Assembly: GCF_964355755.1 (NCBI RefSeq)
Contig: NC_092674.1
Location: 18,118,501-18,182,500, forward strand
Direction: 5' to 3'
DNA from: Antedon mediterranea
Taxonomy: Eukaryota; Echinodermata; Crinoidea; Comatulida; Antedonidae
Length of the DNA stretch: 64,000 nucleotides
Both the position numbers and the translations under genes were made by a program. A model generated the notes under the pieces. It saw nothing but the letters and a program-made list of their open reading frames with translations. It was not told the origin of the DNA and did not search any database. Shown piece by piece: positions 57,201-60,200 of the stretch (within the stretch, counting starts at the first letter, position 1; each line of letters begins with the position of its first letter).

Positions 57201-60200
57201 GAAACTGTAATTTAAAGCAAAAAATAGTCAAATTGGCTGCCAGCAATGGGTTTTTGGTTGAATTTAATTATTTATTTTGTCATTTTATAAGTGAAAAAAT
57301 TATTTTTTTAATTGTTTTTTCTACGAAAGTGATTAACTTTATTAAAAATACAAAATAACCTATCCAAAAAACACTTTCCAAAGCTAGTAGTAGAACACTT
57401 GTTGAGATACCTCTTATTGATACTGTTAATCCTGGACGCCACACTCAAGCATAGGAAAAAACACATTTGTTGAAACTGTTAATCAAGAACTAATCAAGGT
57501 TTTTAATTATTTTTCAGCAAATAAGCTTTCAGATAATATAAAAAAATTCTGTGTAATTATTTTTACTTTAATTAGAATTCCTATTGTAAATAGTACCAAA
57601 TTTTTGCATGCATAGGAAACAAAAAATTAAATGGGGAAAAAAAAAACACATCTAATTTCGACTACCACCATGTGCACTTTTTGTGTTGATTTCAAAGTCA
57701 GTAAGCCGCTGTAGTTTTATTATTCCAATACATCTTACCAATTCATATTTTATCATTAAAATGTGTTATTCTGCCGACTGATTGACAGCCTTCAACATGC
57801 ATGTCCCTCTCATGCATGCTTTCACTTTCTGATGTGCACCCTAGATTAATATTCACACAGCACCCTATTGCTTTCATTTTGTAGCTTACAGAAATTTCAA
57901 AATAAAGGAATATTTTGTGTATACAAATATCAATGGCTGTAAATAGTTCCGAATTTTATTCTTGACAATTTGTTTGTTTTTAATTCAAGTGCGCTTTTAT
58001 TATACTTAGGCATCTCATGCGAATTATTAAGGCAGACAAAACTGTGCGGTGCGGGTTACTCCTAGACCACAATTTAATTACAAGGCTGGTCACGAGTAGC
58101 CGGGCCCAAGTGAAAATTAAAAAAGTTACGGGTTTTGATGCTTCAACCCAACTAGGACATGTTTTCGTTGATATCTTAATCTATAGGCTTTACACTAAAG
58201 AAAAACATTAAATTAAATTGGTTTTTTTTATATTATAATTTAGTTTTACTTACTCTTGTTATTTTGAAATATCAGATTTTAAAAGAGTACAAAAAAGGTG
58301 AAAACCATCGTCACATTGTAAAAATTCAAGAATTGTCAGTGCGTACATATTTTTTCACAAACTATGACGTAATTTATGAATCATTGGTCATTCGATCGTA
58401 ACATTGAAGTTGAACTCGGTTCAACGATATTTAATGTTGATTTGTACCCTCTTTTCCGGTAAAATCGTTGATAAAATCGTATGTAAATGGGTGCATAATA
58501 TAAAATATATATGTATACTGTATTACAAAATAATGAATACACCACGAAAAACACCAAAAATAATATAGTTTGGTATTTTATACTTTCGTTAGTGTTTGCA
58601 CGGATCATCTAATTAATTCACACAGCACAATTTTTGTTTAGCGTCTTTTATTTTCGTAAAGTCTGAACAGTCAAAAAGTAAAGTTTCATATCCAGTATTG
58701 CTTTCATTTTTTAGCTTACAGATATTTTAAGTGAAGTGATAGTGTATAACAAAATCAATGGCCATACAATTTTATTCTTGATATAATTTGTTTTTATTTT
58801 AATAATTTGTCGAAGTACTTTTATCAGAGTGCGCTTTTATTGTACATGCAAAGTATATAACCACATATTAAGGCAGAAAAAGACCGTGTGGAGCATGTGT
58901 TACTGCTAGTCATCTTTAAATTAACTTGCTTATTAATTTTAAGCTAGTCCTAGGCCTAGCTAGGCCGTCTTCTCAGCCTAGCTAGCTAGGGTTGAATTCA
59001 TATGTCGAAAAGGCTTGGTTTCGCCTCATTTAACGTTCCTGGGTTTTCTCGCACATTAAGAATTTTGAAATACAAAAATTGTATTGCTCAATAGAATAGT
59101 TAAGCGATATGGAAGCTTAGGCCTGACTGACGAGCAATTATTCAGACACCCTATCATGGGTAGTCCGAGGCTGGGTGCCAGAACAATCTTCACTGCTGTA
59201 AGTAAGGCTATCACAGCCTGGCTAGGCCAAGCAGCATCGGTACATACCTAGTAGGCCTAGCTTTATTGAATATATAGTCACGTCTTCCTCAGATCTCCTT
59301 AAATTTTACATTTTAGTAATAATCTCATAATCACATAATACACTATGAAAACATGATAGGGTCACATCCAGAATGTTTTAATATACTTTTCACCTGTCAA
59401 AAACAATATCGCGATGACAACAGTCTCAATAAAAATACCAGAAATAGAAAGATCTCGAAAAATTTTAGATTTTTTTTTGTGAAGAAATAAATTTCTTAGG
59501 ATTATTCAAATAATTTGCATGTAAAAGAATAGGAATTACAAGGTATCCCCCCAAATCGCGAAAAGGTGTGATTTTCAAGAAAACCGTACACAAAAAAATA
59601 TAAAGTATGAGGGATGATATTTTTAAATAACAGTTGAAATGTAGGAAAAATAGAAATTTTCTGGGTGGAGCTCCACTTTAAAACATATTGTGGAATCTGT
59701 TGTATTGTACATAAAAATTCATGTAAAAGTAGCCTATCGTATGTTGTGACGTCATCATATGGCCAGTTGAAGTTAAAAATTTGGATTTTCATATTTTGCA
59801 TCATAGTTCATCACATTTAAAAGAGCGGGCATCACGATCCTACGTATCCAAATTTCTTCAACACTTTAATATGTTGTTATTGTTAAAAAAGATGGGTCCC
59901 GTAATTTCACCTATGCTACACTCGTAGTATGTATACAGTATATACTATATGACATAAAATGGACACATTATTTTTTTCAAGTCATAATAGCGTAATCTTT
60001 TTCTGTGCACATTTTGTATCATACGTGCATGTAGCGGTTGTTGTGCGGAAAACTAACTCACCAAAGTCTAGATATTTATTTGCCTGCCCTTAATGAAATT
60101 ATTGCATTTAATTCATGGCTCATAGATGACTCGCATTGTTAAATTTTTGTTAAACTTTCTTTTTTATTGTGAAAGCATATAGACCTACGTTTTTCGATCT

